Shown: positions 23,288 to 44,476 of the stretch, piece by piece
Layout: every line of letters starts with the position of its first letter
How positions within the stretch are numbered: position 1 is the first letter of the stretch
Source: Bolinopsis microptera
Taxonomy: Eukaryota > Ctenophora > Tentaculata > Lobata > Bolinopsidae
Reading direction: 5' to 3'
Assembly (NCBI RefSeq): GCF_026151205.1
Contig: NC_087075.1
Span: forward strand, 5,014,858 to 5,078,857
Length of the DNA: 64,000 nucleotides
The notes under the pieces: generated by a model
What the model saw: the letters and a program-made list of their open reading frames with translations, nothing else
Databases searched by the model: none
Told to the model about the DNA's origin: nothing
Position numbers and translations under genes: made by a program

Positions 23288-23402
23288 TTGTTGACGGATG
23301 TTACTCGTCTAAATTTCTTCGAAGTAGCGCGCGCCGCTTTCTTCTCGAAAGCCCGACGGCACGAGCTACGAAGTAGCGCGCGCCGGGCCAGATCATTAAC
23401 AA
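23288..23402. repeat. ~115 bp GC-rich repeat, copy 1
   Basis: Begins GACGGATGTTACTCGT, contains two GAAGTAGCGCGCGCCG motifs flanking CTTTCTTCTCGAAA, and ends before ATCATTAACAATGG. A diverged second copy is at 24023-24140. It sits inside satellite sequence and is much more GC-rich than its surroundings. Confidence 0.6.
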
Positions 23403-23535
23403 TGGTCAAACTAAATTGACTAAATTTCTCACCCACAACTAATTATTAAGTCAACTATAGGTGGCATATGACACGATTGAGGTGCTGGAAGTTTGATTCT
23501 GGTCGGAGGAAGCCCATAGCAGAAAGTTTAACATA

Positions 23536-24391
23536 GCGCCGCTATAAATAAATTATGATATGTTGCTCTTTCATAAATATAAAATACTTTTAAATATAAA
23601 ATACATTTTACTAATTTCTAAAAACTTTTAAACAGCTTATTGAATTGTATTAATTGTCCAAAATTTAGAACCAATTTCAAATTTCGGGATCAATTAGTTT
23701 CATTGTGTCATATGCAGTGCAAGTGTTTGAAAAACATTTTTGATGCGCGGCGCGGCACCACCCAGTAGTGCATTATTCTAACTTTGCAGCGGGCTCGCTT
23801 ATTTCACAAATACCGCCAGGAGGCGGCCGGCGGGCGCGCGCCACTGTAATTAGCGCAAGGGCTTTGGAGTCTGGATAGAGCATGAAAGGTTGAAGTTGCA
23901 ATGTTTGTTTTGTGGGTTTATAACTTAACAAAACGCGCACCGGGTTTGACTCGTCGACGGTCTAAATATAATTGAAACAAATATTTTACAAATATCATTC
24001 GTTAATAATCACTTATTACCTTAACAAATGTTACTCATTTACATTTTTCGAAGTAGCGCGCGCCGCTTTCTTCTCGAAATGTTAGCCCAAGGCAAGTGCT
24101 ACGAAATTGCGCCCGCCGGGCTAGTCCATTACCAATTGACAATTAAATACCAAGATTCTCGCATAGCTAGGCGAGAGAAGCTAATATAAATGAGAAATAA
24201 CTAACAAATTAAGTAATTGCAATGTGTATGCCTCTTTTTACGAATAAATTTGATACAAAATCAGGACGTCTAACCTGTGAAAAAAGATTGAAGATTTTTA
24301 AATCTGCAAACTTGCAATAGATTTCTATAGTCGCCTTGAAAGCACTGAAAATGAATTTCTCTCCGCTGCATTTCACGAGCAGATAATGCTT
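23536..24391. other. No gene; AT-rich with GC-rich islands
   Basis: Between the satellite and copy C of the small element. It includes a GC-rich patch near 23815-23845 (GGAGGCGGCCGGCGGGCGCG) and the second GC-rich repeat. No supported coding sequence. Confidence 0.4.
24023..24140. repeat. ~115 bp GC-rich repeat, copy 2
   Basis: Diverged copy of 23288-23402 with CGAAGTAGCGCGCGCCGCTT and TCTTCTCGAAA intact and the second motif altered to CGAAATTGCGCCCGCCGGG. Confidence 0.6.
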
Positions 24392-24399
24392 GGCCTTCC

Positions 24400-24493
24400 T
24401 TACCTGAGGACCCCAGGCTGTTATGTTCATTAACATAACAATAATAACCGAATAAAGATTTGGCGGAATGACAGGCTGAGCGCGGCCCAGTAA
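24400..24493. mobile_element. 94 bp element with 8 bp target duplication, copy C
   Basis: Flanked by the direct repeat GGCCTTCC (24392-24399 and 24494-24501), outside the satellite, so an independent insertion. Ends TTACCTGAGGACCCCAGGCT and GCGGCCCAGTAA match copies A and B. The central hairpin is kept but built from different bases (TTATGTT/AACATAA instead of ATGTTGTT/AACAACAT). Confidence 0.85.
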
Positions 24494-24587
24494 GGCCTTC
24501 CTTGGTACACCAACATCTCCAATCTTCTCACCAAATATAACTTCCCCCACTAATCCTCTTCAAAATCTGCCAAGGCATCCTCACCTA

Positions 24588-24925
24588 AATTAGAATTCTA
24601 CAATCAAATTAAATATGATTTTGAACCAGAAACATACTTAGGAGTGGTTAAGATCCCTGATGCCCGGAAAAGCTTAACAAGGTTTCGTATTAGCTGCCAC
24701 AATCTGTACATTGAAAGGGACCGTTACGAAACCCCCATAGTACGAAGAGAACATCGATGGTGCACTTTCTGCTTTTTCAGCAAGGGGCTTAAGCCTATTG
24801 AGGACGAAATTCATGTCCTAACTGACTGTTTACTCTACTCCTCAGTTAGAGAAAAATTTAACTTCCATCCCAAAAATATTACTGACCTAGCCGGTTTAGT
24901 AAGTAAGTAAGTAAGTAAGTAAAGA
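24588..24925 (+). mobile_element. 5'-truncated LINE tail with (AAGT)n end
   Basis: Open frame 24588-24910 encodes a typical LINE C-terminal segment: KIPDARKSLTRFRISCHNL, then a cysteine/histidine cluster (EHRWCTFC...EDEIHVLTDC). The element ends in AAGTAAGT repeats (24898-24920), the short-repeat tail seen on several LINE clades. Reverse transcriptase and endonuclease are missing. Confidence 0.75.
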
Positions 24926-25080
24926 TTATGACATAAAATCATCACAAGTGTCTACAAAATATCATTGCACTAAATAAAAATAATAATTTAAATAAATATA
25001 TTTTTCCATCAACATTAATAATTTATCAAATTCAATTTTATTAATTAATAAAATCTAATACATTATCTATAAATAATTCA

Positions 25081-26551
25081 TTAATACTTCCCAGTGGAAT
25101 AAAGATTTATAAAACGCTTCTTTGCCACAAAAGGATGAAACCAAAGATATTCATTATGTGTCTCCTTATTGCTTAAATAACTGGGTCCTTCAATTTTCCC
25201 TAAAACTTCATTCGAAACATTCCAAAAATAAAAATCATTTACACTGTTTTTAGAAATCATTTCTTTCTTAAATCCTTCCAATCTAACTTTAAAGCTTAAA
25301 ACTGTCAAGCAGTTCAGAGTTCTTGACATCTGAAGGAAGTTTGTTCCAGTAAGGAATGACTCGCTCCGGAAGAAAAGAAGACTGGAGATTCTTAACTTTA
25401 GTTACACTCTTATTACACCTATTGGTTGAAACTTTTTTTTTTATTTTTTGGAAAAGAATATTCAAACAATATACACATAATATAGCAATGGCCAATTGGC
25501 TGACTATAAGGTCATGGCCTGAACAAACAATTTTTTAAAATATTCAAGTGATGCTAAAGCAGAGCACAAATGTGTAATAAGTTAATAGATAAAAATACTG
25601 ATTCAATGATTAAAATTATAGCTGTGAGTGTCAATAAATTACTGTGTCATAAATATTGGTTGAAACTAGATTAAGACCAGATCTGCTCATTCTGAACAAA
25701 CCCGATCCATATTCAGTCAAACCACTAGTTACTTTAAAAGCTTCGATAAGGTCCCCACGTATTCGCCGCTCTGCCAGCGTTGTCAAATTGAGGATATCCA
25801 GTCTGCAGCTGTATGGAAGAGTACCCACCTCATCAATAAGACGGGTAAACCGCCTCTGGACGCTCTCCAGCTCCAAAACAGTCCCCCAACTTCCATGAGC
25901 CGCAACTGGATTCCACAATTGGACACAATACTCAAGATGAGGTCTTATCAAAGCTTTATAAATAGCTATCATTACAACCTTTTCTCTAATAACTAAGTTC
26001 CTTACAATCCAGCAAATCATACGATTTGCTTTAGAAATACATGCTTTTATCTGTTCATTCCAAAGCAAGGAGCTATGGGTAATAACCCCCAAATCTTTTT
26101 CCTGTGCAGATACTTCTAGTTCTACTCCATTTACAATATAATTCGAGTTAGGATTATTATTCAGATTAATATGGACTACTTTACACTTGGCAGGATTGAA
26201 GTTTAAGTGCCAAATACTCTCCCAAATTTCGAGTTCTAAAATATTATCAGATACACTTCTATGGTTAGCTGCATTACAAACTAACTTGAGGTCATCTGCA
26301 AATAATTTAATCTTATTTTTAACATTGTCAGGTAAATCGTTTATATAAAGAATGAATAGCAAAGGACCCAATACTGACCCCTGGGGAACACCAGATAACA
26401 CGTGTTTCACCTCAGACCATTGTCCTTCTACACAAACCCTCATGGTTCTGTCTGTCAGAAAGTCTTTTATAACATCTAAAACTTTTCCCTTGACCCCAAA
26501 CCCCTCCAATTTAGATAGAAGTCTAAAGTGGGGGACTATCCGATAAAACAC
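25081..26551 (-). mobile_element. 5'-truncated LINE (CR1/Jockey-like RT), interrupted
   Basis: From 26551 downward the frame encodes the C-terminal two-thirds of a reverse transcriptase: VPHFRLLSKL, VLSGVPQGSVLGPLLF, LFADDLKLV and IYKALIRPHLEYCVQLW. After a 221 bp insertion (25434-25654) the same protein resumes with STNRCNKSVTKVKNLQSSF and FLPERVIPYWNKLPSDVKNS, the usual C-terminal end of this group, in two frames down to 25081. Endonuclease and the RT N-terminus are absent. Dead copy. Confidence 0.85.
25434..25654 (-). mobile_element. 221 bp retro-insertion with 13 bp target duplication
   Basis: Flanked by ATTGGTTGAAACT on both sides (25421-25433, 25655-25667); removing it rejoins the LINE coding frame at VSTN. 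On the - strand it ends in AATAAAAAAAAAA, a poly(A) tail. That makes it a SINE, a truncated LINE end or another short retrotransposed RNA; no source is recognised. Confidence 0.85.
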
Positions 26552-26689
26552 TAGACCCTACAGAATTTACTGCCACAGCAAGACCAATCCATTCAATTCT
26601 GTCTGTGAACGAACATTTTACAGCCTACTATAAGAGCCCAGATTTCCACTCAAATACTGGCCAATGCATAATGCTATAGTACCTCAGAA

Positions 26690-28180
26690 TAAGATCGAAA
26701 TCTACAAATCCGATCTATTCATAGAAAAATAGTAGTGATAGGAGGCCAAACGTCTTCCTCTCTACCAGTTCGGTCTGGTGTCCCTCAAGGTTCTATACTT
26801 GGCCCTCTATTGTTTGTAATATTTATAAATGACATGTTCTCCTGTGTCTCTGAAGGCACCAATATCGCCCTTTATGCAGATGACACTAAAATTTGGAGGG
26901 AGATTCTTGGTTACCCTGACCATCACATAATCCAAAATGACATCAATAGATTGTATGATTGGTCAGTGAGAAATCGAATGAAGTTCCATCCACAAAAGTG
27001 CAAAGCCCTCTCTGTGTCCCTGCAAAGAAACGTGCTGGATAACTTGCCATTCAATACCTTCTTCTATAAACTTTCTGGAAGTGATATTGACTTTGTGCCC
27101 TCTCAGTCAGATTTAGGAGTCGCAATAAACTCCAGGTTTAATTGGGGTGCACAGTGTAAAGCGCTTGTTTCCAAAGCTAACTCCAGACTTGGACTACTTA
27201 AGAGAACATGTCATTTCACTACTGATAAAAGGCAGAAAAGATCGTTCTATTTGGCGTTAATTAGGTCTATATTTGAACATTGTTCTGTCATATGGTCCCC
27301 TCAATCTGCAACTCATCTTCAACAGTTTGTTGCTATCCAAAAGAGGGCTATTAAATGGATCAATGGTGAACCCTACTCGAGTTATAATGACGATAAACTT
27401 GCTACAGAGCAAAAGAAGCTAAATATTCTCCCTGTCATGCAGAAGTTTATTTATAACGATCTTATGACCTTCTATAAAATAGTGAATAGCATAATCCCAG
27501 TTTCGCTTCCTACCTATATAGTCCTATGCCGTCCAGAGGGCACCCGATACACTAGGCACAATGCTCAAATAATTGATAGGTCGGATACTTCAACTTACAT
27601 GAGTACCACTGTGCCCTGCTCGGATGCCTTCCGAAATAGCTTCTTTCATAGATCTATGCTGAAATGGAATAGTCTACCAGTATGTATCCGGCAGTCAGAG
27701 CGGATTTCTACTTTTAAGGCCAATCTGATCAAGTACCTCTGGGCTGCCGATACAGTCTGGCCAGACTAGCTCATCAGTCTTATGATTCTCAGAAATGTGT
27801 TTTTGTTGGTTACAATTCTGCCGTCCAATTTCCTATCCGCTTGACCTTTTCTTTTTCTTCTATCAGTTGTGATGGAATTGTAATGAACAAAATCCATATA
27901 TAATTATTTATGATATGTTTGATTTTTTGTTATTGTATGTCATTCAAATTTGGTAGACGGCCCCAACGTTAATGTGGCTCTTGCTATGTGTTGGTTCAGC
28001 CGAATTAATTATTATGTAATCAAGTTTATTTTTCTCTTTTAGTTAGTTGTCATCCGGCCAAACATTAAGCAACTTATATTGCAGTTCCATTTATCAATTA
28101 GTATATCAAAATATGTCATTGTAATTTTGCATGGCTGAAATGTAACGCTTGATTTATATATATAATAATTAATTGAATTT
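26690..28180 (+). mobile_element. 5'-truncated LINE with intact RT C-terminal frame
   Basis: The frame 26735-27769 (344 codons) encodes an RT fragment: VRSGVPQGSILGPLLFVIFI, LYADDTKIW, FHPQKCKAL, LGLLKRTCHF and the C-terminal FRNSFFHRSMLKWNSLP. A ~410 bp 3' tail ends in TTTATATATATAATAATTAA and TTTTCAAATAAAAAAA. The same tail occurs inverted at about 59748-59880, so this is a dispersed family. No endonuclease; 5' truncated and dead. Confidence 0.85.
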
Positions 28181-28306
28181 TCAAATAAAAAAATTATAAA
28201 ACATTTCTATTTTATCCCTACACATTTGTAAATAACTAGAATTGTGTAACCTTAAATTATTTTAGAATTATAACTATTGTGAATTCAATAAAATAATTAT
28301 CACTTT

Positions 28307-28822
28307 TGTATCCTTGTATCCTTGTATCCTTGTATCCTACCTCCGGTGGTCGAGAATACTCAAGAAAACAATAATTTCAAGAAAATACTAGGCCGTTGCA
28401 GGTTCCTTTTTCAATCCGGGTCCAGCAGTCTCCACATCTTCTTTCCTTTTCTCTCCATGTTTATCATACATCTTAGCTGGGGTGGAACTTGGAAGGCTGT
28501 CTCCAGTACAGGACTGGAGCATGATCTCTACAACAACCTCATTGCAGATATTCTCAAGTACGCTTGCAATGGCGTCTCTCAGGCGGTTGTGTCTACTTTT
28601 AACAAAGCCTCCTTTCTTGCAGATAAGGTTGTAGGTGTTCTTTTGACCACAATTACAATTCTTGGCTATGTTAGCAATAGGTAGAGCATACCTATAGGGC
28701 AGTCCAGTGAGCCAGCTTGATGCCCCCTTTTCACAAGCATGTAGGATCTTCTCATTGATACAGGGTGGTAGATCTTTCATCAGCTGGGTTTGGAGGAACT
28801 CATACCTTGTGGCATTAGACAA
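28307..28822 (-). mobile_element. LINE 3' remnant with KGGF...RHN...RD domain
   Basis: Open - strand frame 28822-28388. Motifs include CNCGQKNTYNLICKKGGF, KSRHNRLRDAIASVL and ENICNEVVVE, a Cys-containing C-terminal domain repeatedly met in animal retroelement remnants; I cannot name the family. Downstream on the same strand are four direct copies of ATACAAGG (28307-28335), a LINE-like short-repeat tail. It lies about 470 bp upstream of the FAR start codon. Confidence 0.6.
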
Positions 28823-29289
28823 GCTTATAGCAGACTAAATGACAAAGTAATTCTTAATTTCAAAGTGCAGCTCACTCTAAAATGTAGGGCCAACTCTCTG
28901 AAACGATATAAATGTCCATATTGTGTATGCACCCTAGGTTCTGTCAAGTAGATAAGATGATTATAGTCGGCCAATTTTAACACAGTTTTGAAACAATCTG
29001 GTCCCATACCATAATTCATTGTATTTTTTATAATTTCCTAACAGGGGGGCTCATGGGCAGCTTTAACAGGCTTGGTGGGCTGGTAGGGCAACTAACTGGT
29101 AAAATAACTCCAAAAGCAGGTAGAACAAAACTAAAGCATCATAGCAATACCTACAATATATATATTACAAATATAACCATCTTATCACCGTTATTAACTA
29201 TTTTTGTGAGGAGATGGTTAATTATTATCCCTAATTTAATGTTATTTCTAATTATGATAAATCAGCCTAGTAGGTTGTCAGTAGCAGTG

Positions 29290-39096
<9,807 letters not shown>

Positions 39097-39121
39097 ACTA
39101 GGTGGGTTTCTAGAGGTGTAG

Positions 39122-39246
39122 CATTCTTTAGAGTACTTTAGAGTATTTTAGAGTACTTTGGAGTTATTTTAGAGCACTTTTGAGTACTTTAGAGTATGTT
39201 AGAGTACTTTAGAGTACTTTAGAGTACTTTAGAGTACTATAGAGTG
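39122..39246. repeat. ~10 bp repeat (TTTAGAGTAC) after the FAR stop
   Basis: About 12 degenerate copies of TTTAGAGTAC immediately downstream of the stop codon, probably within the 3' UTR. Confidence 0.85.
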
Positions 39247-42200
39247 ATCTAAAAAGCATACTCCGCTCTCATGTTTTTGTTTTCTCGTGTGTTACGAATC
39301 ATGTAGATAATAGATGTGATATTGTTATCTTTAAGAATTGTATATCATAAATTCCTATAGCATGATCATGATTGACTACGTTGATTCATTGTGTGAATTT
39401 TTGTGATGTTAAGGAAGATTGTTAGATTTTGTGGTACCATTTCTGATATATAACATGGAAAATAGAATACAATTTATACGATTATTCCTTACCATTCTCA
39501 GATAAGTGATGGCTGTTTTATTGATCCCCAAACTCTCAAAAAAGATTTTGTTTGATTTAAAACACGATCCAGAGCACTTTTTTATCATTGAAGCTCTGAA
39601 ATTTTGATTCACACTTATCTGATTATGTGAAAATAATCAGGTTACAATCAGTTGATTTCTTGAAATTCACTCCTACTTTTCGAACTTCCGTGGTAAATTC
39701 AACACCGTCAGATATGGATAAATGGCAATGAATAATGCCTGCGCAGTTGACATATGACACCATCTTTCATTCTCATCCATTAGTTGGTTTGTGAGCGTGC
39801 AGCAGTGAGCAGGATGTGTAAATTTCAACCGAATCAGGTCACACGCCGCGAATCTAAAATCATCTGATGGGACAGGCGGCGTCAATTTCGACGTAGTATG
39901 GAAGACGCGTGCTTTAAATTATTGATATATCCGCGCACACGCACTATCACAGAAATATAATATAATTAATTAAGCAAGCGCGCGCGCGTAAGGATTTTCG
40001 ATAAATAATTTGAAACATCGCGAAATCTGAAGTTAAACTGCCAGGTTTTTGCTCGGGTAACACGAGCTGATAAATTGTTGTCTAACTCGCCGTATCAGCT
40101 CTAGCCAACATTCGTTTATGTTTTCAAATCTGCGAAGTTAAGATTATAGCATAATTTGACCTATCTGGGCATATTTTATCGGGACGATAAATTGATTATG
40201 TGGGCTGAAATTGTAACCGGTTTTGCGCTACAGTAGAACTTCTACTTACTTTATGATCAAAGAGGGTTACTATTATATGTCCTCCCATTGATATTTGATG
40301 TTCGCATCATAGCGGCTGTTGCTAGTTTACGCTTAAATCAAATGTCGCTCATCCCATTTTAAATGAAGTGTTTATTGCAGTATTTATGCAACTTGTGTAC
40401 ATAATGATAATTTAAAAACTGAAGCAAAATAAAATCATTGCACATGCTACATAGACGAAAATTTTAGCTACACGTAGTTCATATATAGTTCATATTATAT
40501 AGTTGTATATACAGTGGCAGCTTATTGCTTACTGTTTACTGTATACACTGCCATATTGAAGGATCATGATGTATCTTGTAAATGTTAATTACACACGCGT
40601 CCACACTTGTTTGGCTAACATAAACAGCTGACTGTTCAATTTATCAATTCTTCAGAAGTTTTGAAAACATACCTAGTGAAAAATTACTGCTTTTCAAACC
40701 TAAAACTGACTAATTGTATGACTAATAGCGGTTATTAATCACTCTGCGGCGTTTAGTGCTAACAGGTATTATATACAGATGACACAAATGCGCAATTTCC
40801 GCGGCTATATATAAGTCTATATTTGCACGCTGCACGTGCATGAAACTCACACCTGTTTCCCAATTTAAGCGCAAAGCACATACAAAATCTCTATTCTAAC
40901 CTTCAACATGACCCCGTTTCAGGCTCCAAAGAATTTGGTATATAACGGTCAGTGCAGTGACCTTGCTGATCGGTCGGTTCCTCTACCTCAAATCACCGGT
41001 CTGCAGAAACCTGTGGTTTAAATTACTTGGCATCATAATGCAGCTGTTACGACAAATCAGATTAACCATCGTTTCTTGATGAATGAAAATCTTATTATTC
41101 TCTCAATTTGGTGTAACTTAAGTTAGATTTTGCTGGTTATTTCACAGGGATTTCCAGGATTGTATTATATTGTGAGTTTTCGGAATGATGACGATGATGT
41201 TGTTGTTTGTCGAGAATTTTAAACTTCCTTCAATTTCCAGCTGGGCTGGAAAAATTATTCCTCAAAACTTAATCCCTGTTTAATTCTTAAGATATTGCTA
41301 GTTTTCTATTATAGCGAGAGTTTGTTAGAAATATAAGTGAGAGCTGTTGTTTTAAGTCGTAAGAAAGTTTTCTTAACAGTACCACATCAACCTTAAAAAA
41401 TAGCTGATTATTATTCCTGATTTTGTTTTTATTAATTTGAAACTGATGATATATATGGCCAAGATTGGAATTCGTTAAGCGTAGGCTCAAAAATTGTGAC
41501 AAAGACCGGGCGCCACATTCGGGATAACAGCTCCCAAATTGGGCGTACACAATGCTTTAGTCAACTATTCAGAGATCTTGTAACAGAGAATTTTCTCACC
41601 TTTTCGTGATGGAAAGAGCTCAAAGCTGTTATTGTAGGGTCCAAGTCTGAAGAAAGATACAAGTCTGAAGAAAGATACTGAGATATTGTTGACAGTAGAT
41701 TCCTCGAATGAGTGATGAAAGTTATTAAAATTAGATCGACTGGAATCTTAGTGCATGCTATTACTCTGCTGTTAAGCCAAACGTTTGCTTTGGGTCACAA
41801 TTTTTGAGCCGCCAGGAATTTTTGACAAAGCGTAAGACTCGAACTGAACGGTACATACCTTGATACCCGCTCTAACTAAACATACCAGAGTACATTCCTT
41901 GGCCTTGGGATGTACAGTATGACGTATGTACCAGAGTATGTACCGTTTAGTTAGGATCAAAATTGCTGACCAGAGATACTATTGTGGAAGTGTCCGGGAC
42001 TTTGTTTTTGTAAGTTGTTTATGTTAGTTAACATTTGTTATTGTTCTGTTGATGATGGTTAGTGACATTTTTACTGCAGTCAGTATTATTCCACTGTTTT
42101 CCTTTTTTGTATTTATAGATAAGAAAATAATTTCTATTCGGATTGGTCACTCAAAACTTGCGTATCAAGTGGCTTACTTCTACTTCATTACACATAGGAT

Positions 42201-44476
42201 ACCTTCATCAACCATACAAGAGTAACAAAGAGTTAACAGATTTAACAAAACTCAATCAGGATCTCTAACATCACTCAAAACTCTAATCATAAAATTGACC
42301 CCTTTCTGCATGCGGGCCTCAATCCCCCACCCTTGTCCCATACCCAAACCATGACACACTCTAACCATGCTGCCTAAACTCCGACCTTGACACAAGGATA
42401 GTGCAATATATGGCTCCTTTAAATTATCTTTAATTAAATTCATCGTGAAGATCTCGCGTTTCTCATATTTATGCTTGATGACGTCAATTTTAAGGCCTGA
42501 ACTTAAATCTAGATTCTAGAGCTATGAGCCAGGTTCTATTGTGGTGTACCCTCTTAAAGGTTGCATGTCATTATATATCAGCACCTTCCCAAACTTGCAT
42601 GATTGCTTGGATATCTGATGAGTCTAGAGTCAATTATATAGACCTGGAAATCAGAGTAGAACTGAAATTATATTGTAGCTAACTGTTATTATACAGAGCG
42701 TACACAAATGAAATAAACTCAATATAATGTGACTAATGATAATGATGTTTCGCCGTGCATGGTTAGCCGTTAGTGTTACTCTGATATCAATGACAAACCC
42801 GAGATGACTTAATTCGTGAACGCATCCTAAAGGAAACGGATGATTCATCACCTTTTTGTGGGAACTCTGAGGTGTGACAGTGTGGGTTTGGATACGTGGA
42901 ACAGGGCATTTGGTAATCCAGGATGTAGTAGGCACTTGAAACGCTTTTCTTAACTCTATTCTGCAACTTGAGCCACTTACCGATGACGTCAGAGCATTAC
43001 CTCAATACCGCATTATATACGCACATGCTGCGGCCCAATAACTGTATAACACGCTCCCACGTGGCTGCCACGTAGGCTACTATCTTTGCAGGTGTCACGT
43101 GCTCTCGTTTATTCCTTATATGGAGAATCTGTAGCGTGCACATGACGCGCGCAGCGTCCTGTGATTGGCCAGTGTGAGGTCACGATGTCGCCTAATTGCT
43201 ACACACGCAATGCTGTTGGTCGTTGTGGGCGCTGTGTGAGCTTTTCTGCCATTACTACACGTATGCTCTGTACTACATTTCGTGCTTCCAACTTTCCTGT
43301 CTATTATTTGTTTTTATTGTATGTTGCAAGTTGCAACCGTGACTGTACTGATCGATCTTGCTTTTTGTCGTCCGTATTTCTGTAGAAACGCTTGACAGCT
43401 TGCACCACCGATTGGTATGCTTTTATTTTCCAAAACTAGATAGTTGCTGCTAAATCTGCTGATCCAGTCTGATAATTGACATGGATTCAGGAAGCCTGCT
43501 CAGTGGCAATTACAATAAATTCGCGGACTAGACTTACATAGGGGTGGCTCAACGGCCATTTGTAATCGATGGGGATGGCCCTTGCCGTGATATCAAGTTG
43601 GGAACGGAGTTTTTACCCCCTTTCGTTTCGATGAAGCATGAATGGATGAATAAAGTTGACCCTAGCAAGATTGTTGTTGATGTGCTGATCTCCTTTTCTT
43701 TTTTCGGTATTTCATTGCACCACAATCTGTTCTCTGTATATAAGGGGTAATGTATGGGGTCGTTCACAATTTACATATTACGTTATCACTCCCCTCTTTT
43801 TCAGCAAGGTATATGGCGATTGGCGAAGTAATCATTTGACACTTTCCGAACTGGCCTCTAAAATTTATTAACTAATTGTCAATCAGACACTGTAAGTGTA
43901 TACAATGTAAAATGTTCACAGTTTTCTTCAGGGTACAGCTGGCACCCTGTTTCATTCCTCAGAGAGGAATTAAGCTGTCCCTTAACATTTGCTTTTGGGT
44001 TATTGTGGCACAATTTTGATTGTCAGATTCACATTTTACCGGATATTTTGATGAAATTTGTGGCTTCGGTGTAGAAAAGTCTACTCGAAATACAATTTCC
44101 TCCGTGCGAATTGCATGTTAACTCAAATGGAGTGCATGACGGAGTTTACCTGTATTATAAATATAAGCATATAAAATCTAGCATATACTGATAGTTGGAT
44201 AATATCCGGTTGGAATCTAGCATACTTGTCTTTGTATTGTGGGTTGGGTCAGTATGATTGTGGTTGAAGAAGGAGCTACACTCTACAGTTAGGGTTAAGC
44301 TTTGGAAAATCTTATTGCTGGAACGATGCAATCACAAAGCCAGTACTCTCGAGTGATAGCACTGGTTTGATTTCATGAGTATGTTTTTCTTGCATTTATC
44401 AATGAATTCACCTCGCTGAACATCATCAATATTTTAGTATAAACCCGAGTGGAAATGTAGACAGAAAAATCTCGAG
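39247..44476. other. Intergenic FAR-RNF185; no supported gene
   Basis: 5.2 kb AT-rich sequence. Possible promoter features: TATATATAAG at 40806-40815 followed by a 37-codon frame at 40908-41021; a TGACGTCA site near 42983-42990 with CACGTGGCTGCCACG near 43058-43075; and an inverted CCAAT box (GATTGG) near 43163 on the RNF185 side. An inverted repeat with GGTACATAC/GTATGTACC arms lies near 41850-41955. No exon of a known family was recognised. Confidence 0.4.
40908..41021 (+). CDS. Possible 37-aa small ORF downstream of a TATA box
   Basis: ATG 93 bp after TATATATAAG (40806-40815). Product MTPFQAPKNLVYNGQC... ending LQKPVV, no recognised domain. It could be a 5' exon or chance; kept only because TATA box, spacing and ATG line up. 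Confidence 0.15.
   Translation: MTPFQAPKNLVYNGQCSDLADRSVPLPQITGLQKPVV

Larger units (their letters stand above)
16691..23535. repeat. ~370 bp tandem satellite array with nested insertions
   Basis: Seven to eight units of about 370 bp. Landmarks are AGTAAGTCAACTATAGGTGG (near 17059, 20658, 21117, 21486, 21946 and 23449; the copy near 22329 is split by an insertion and resumes at 22960) and GTCAGTTAATTGATGAGGGT. Each well-preserved unit carries the same roughly 65-85-codon open frame (for example 20757-21002, 21214-21465, 21586-21783 and 22057-22254), with diagnostic motifs HKFDRLDEIF and MKPNWG. Units at 20656 and 21481 share variants (GTGTGATTTCGGTCGGAG) and units at 21111 and 21941 share others (TTTAATTCCGGTAGGAGG), giving an ~825 bp dimeric higher-order unit. 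Insertions are the LINE (17366-20593), 85 bp elements and a 608 bp transposon. Whether the frame is translated is unknown. Confidence 0.85.

Noticed and set aside
29053-29289. FAR start further upstream (MGSFNRL...)
   Set aside because: The upstream extension is hydrophobic and unlike any FAR N-terminus, whereas MDVESSQVSRFYAGKNIFLTG aligns with the family start.
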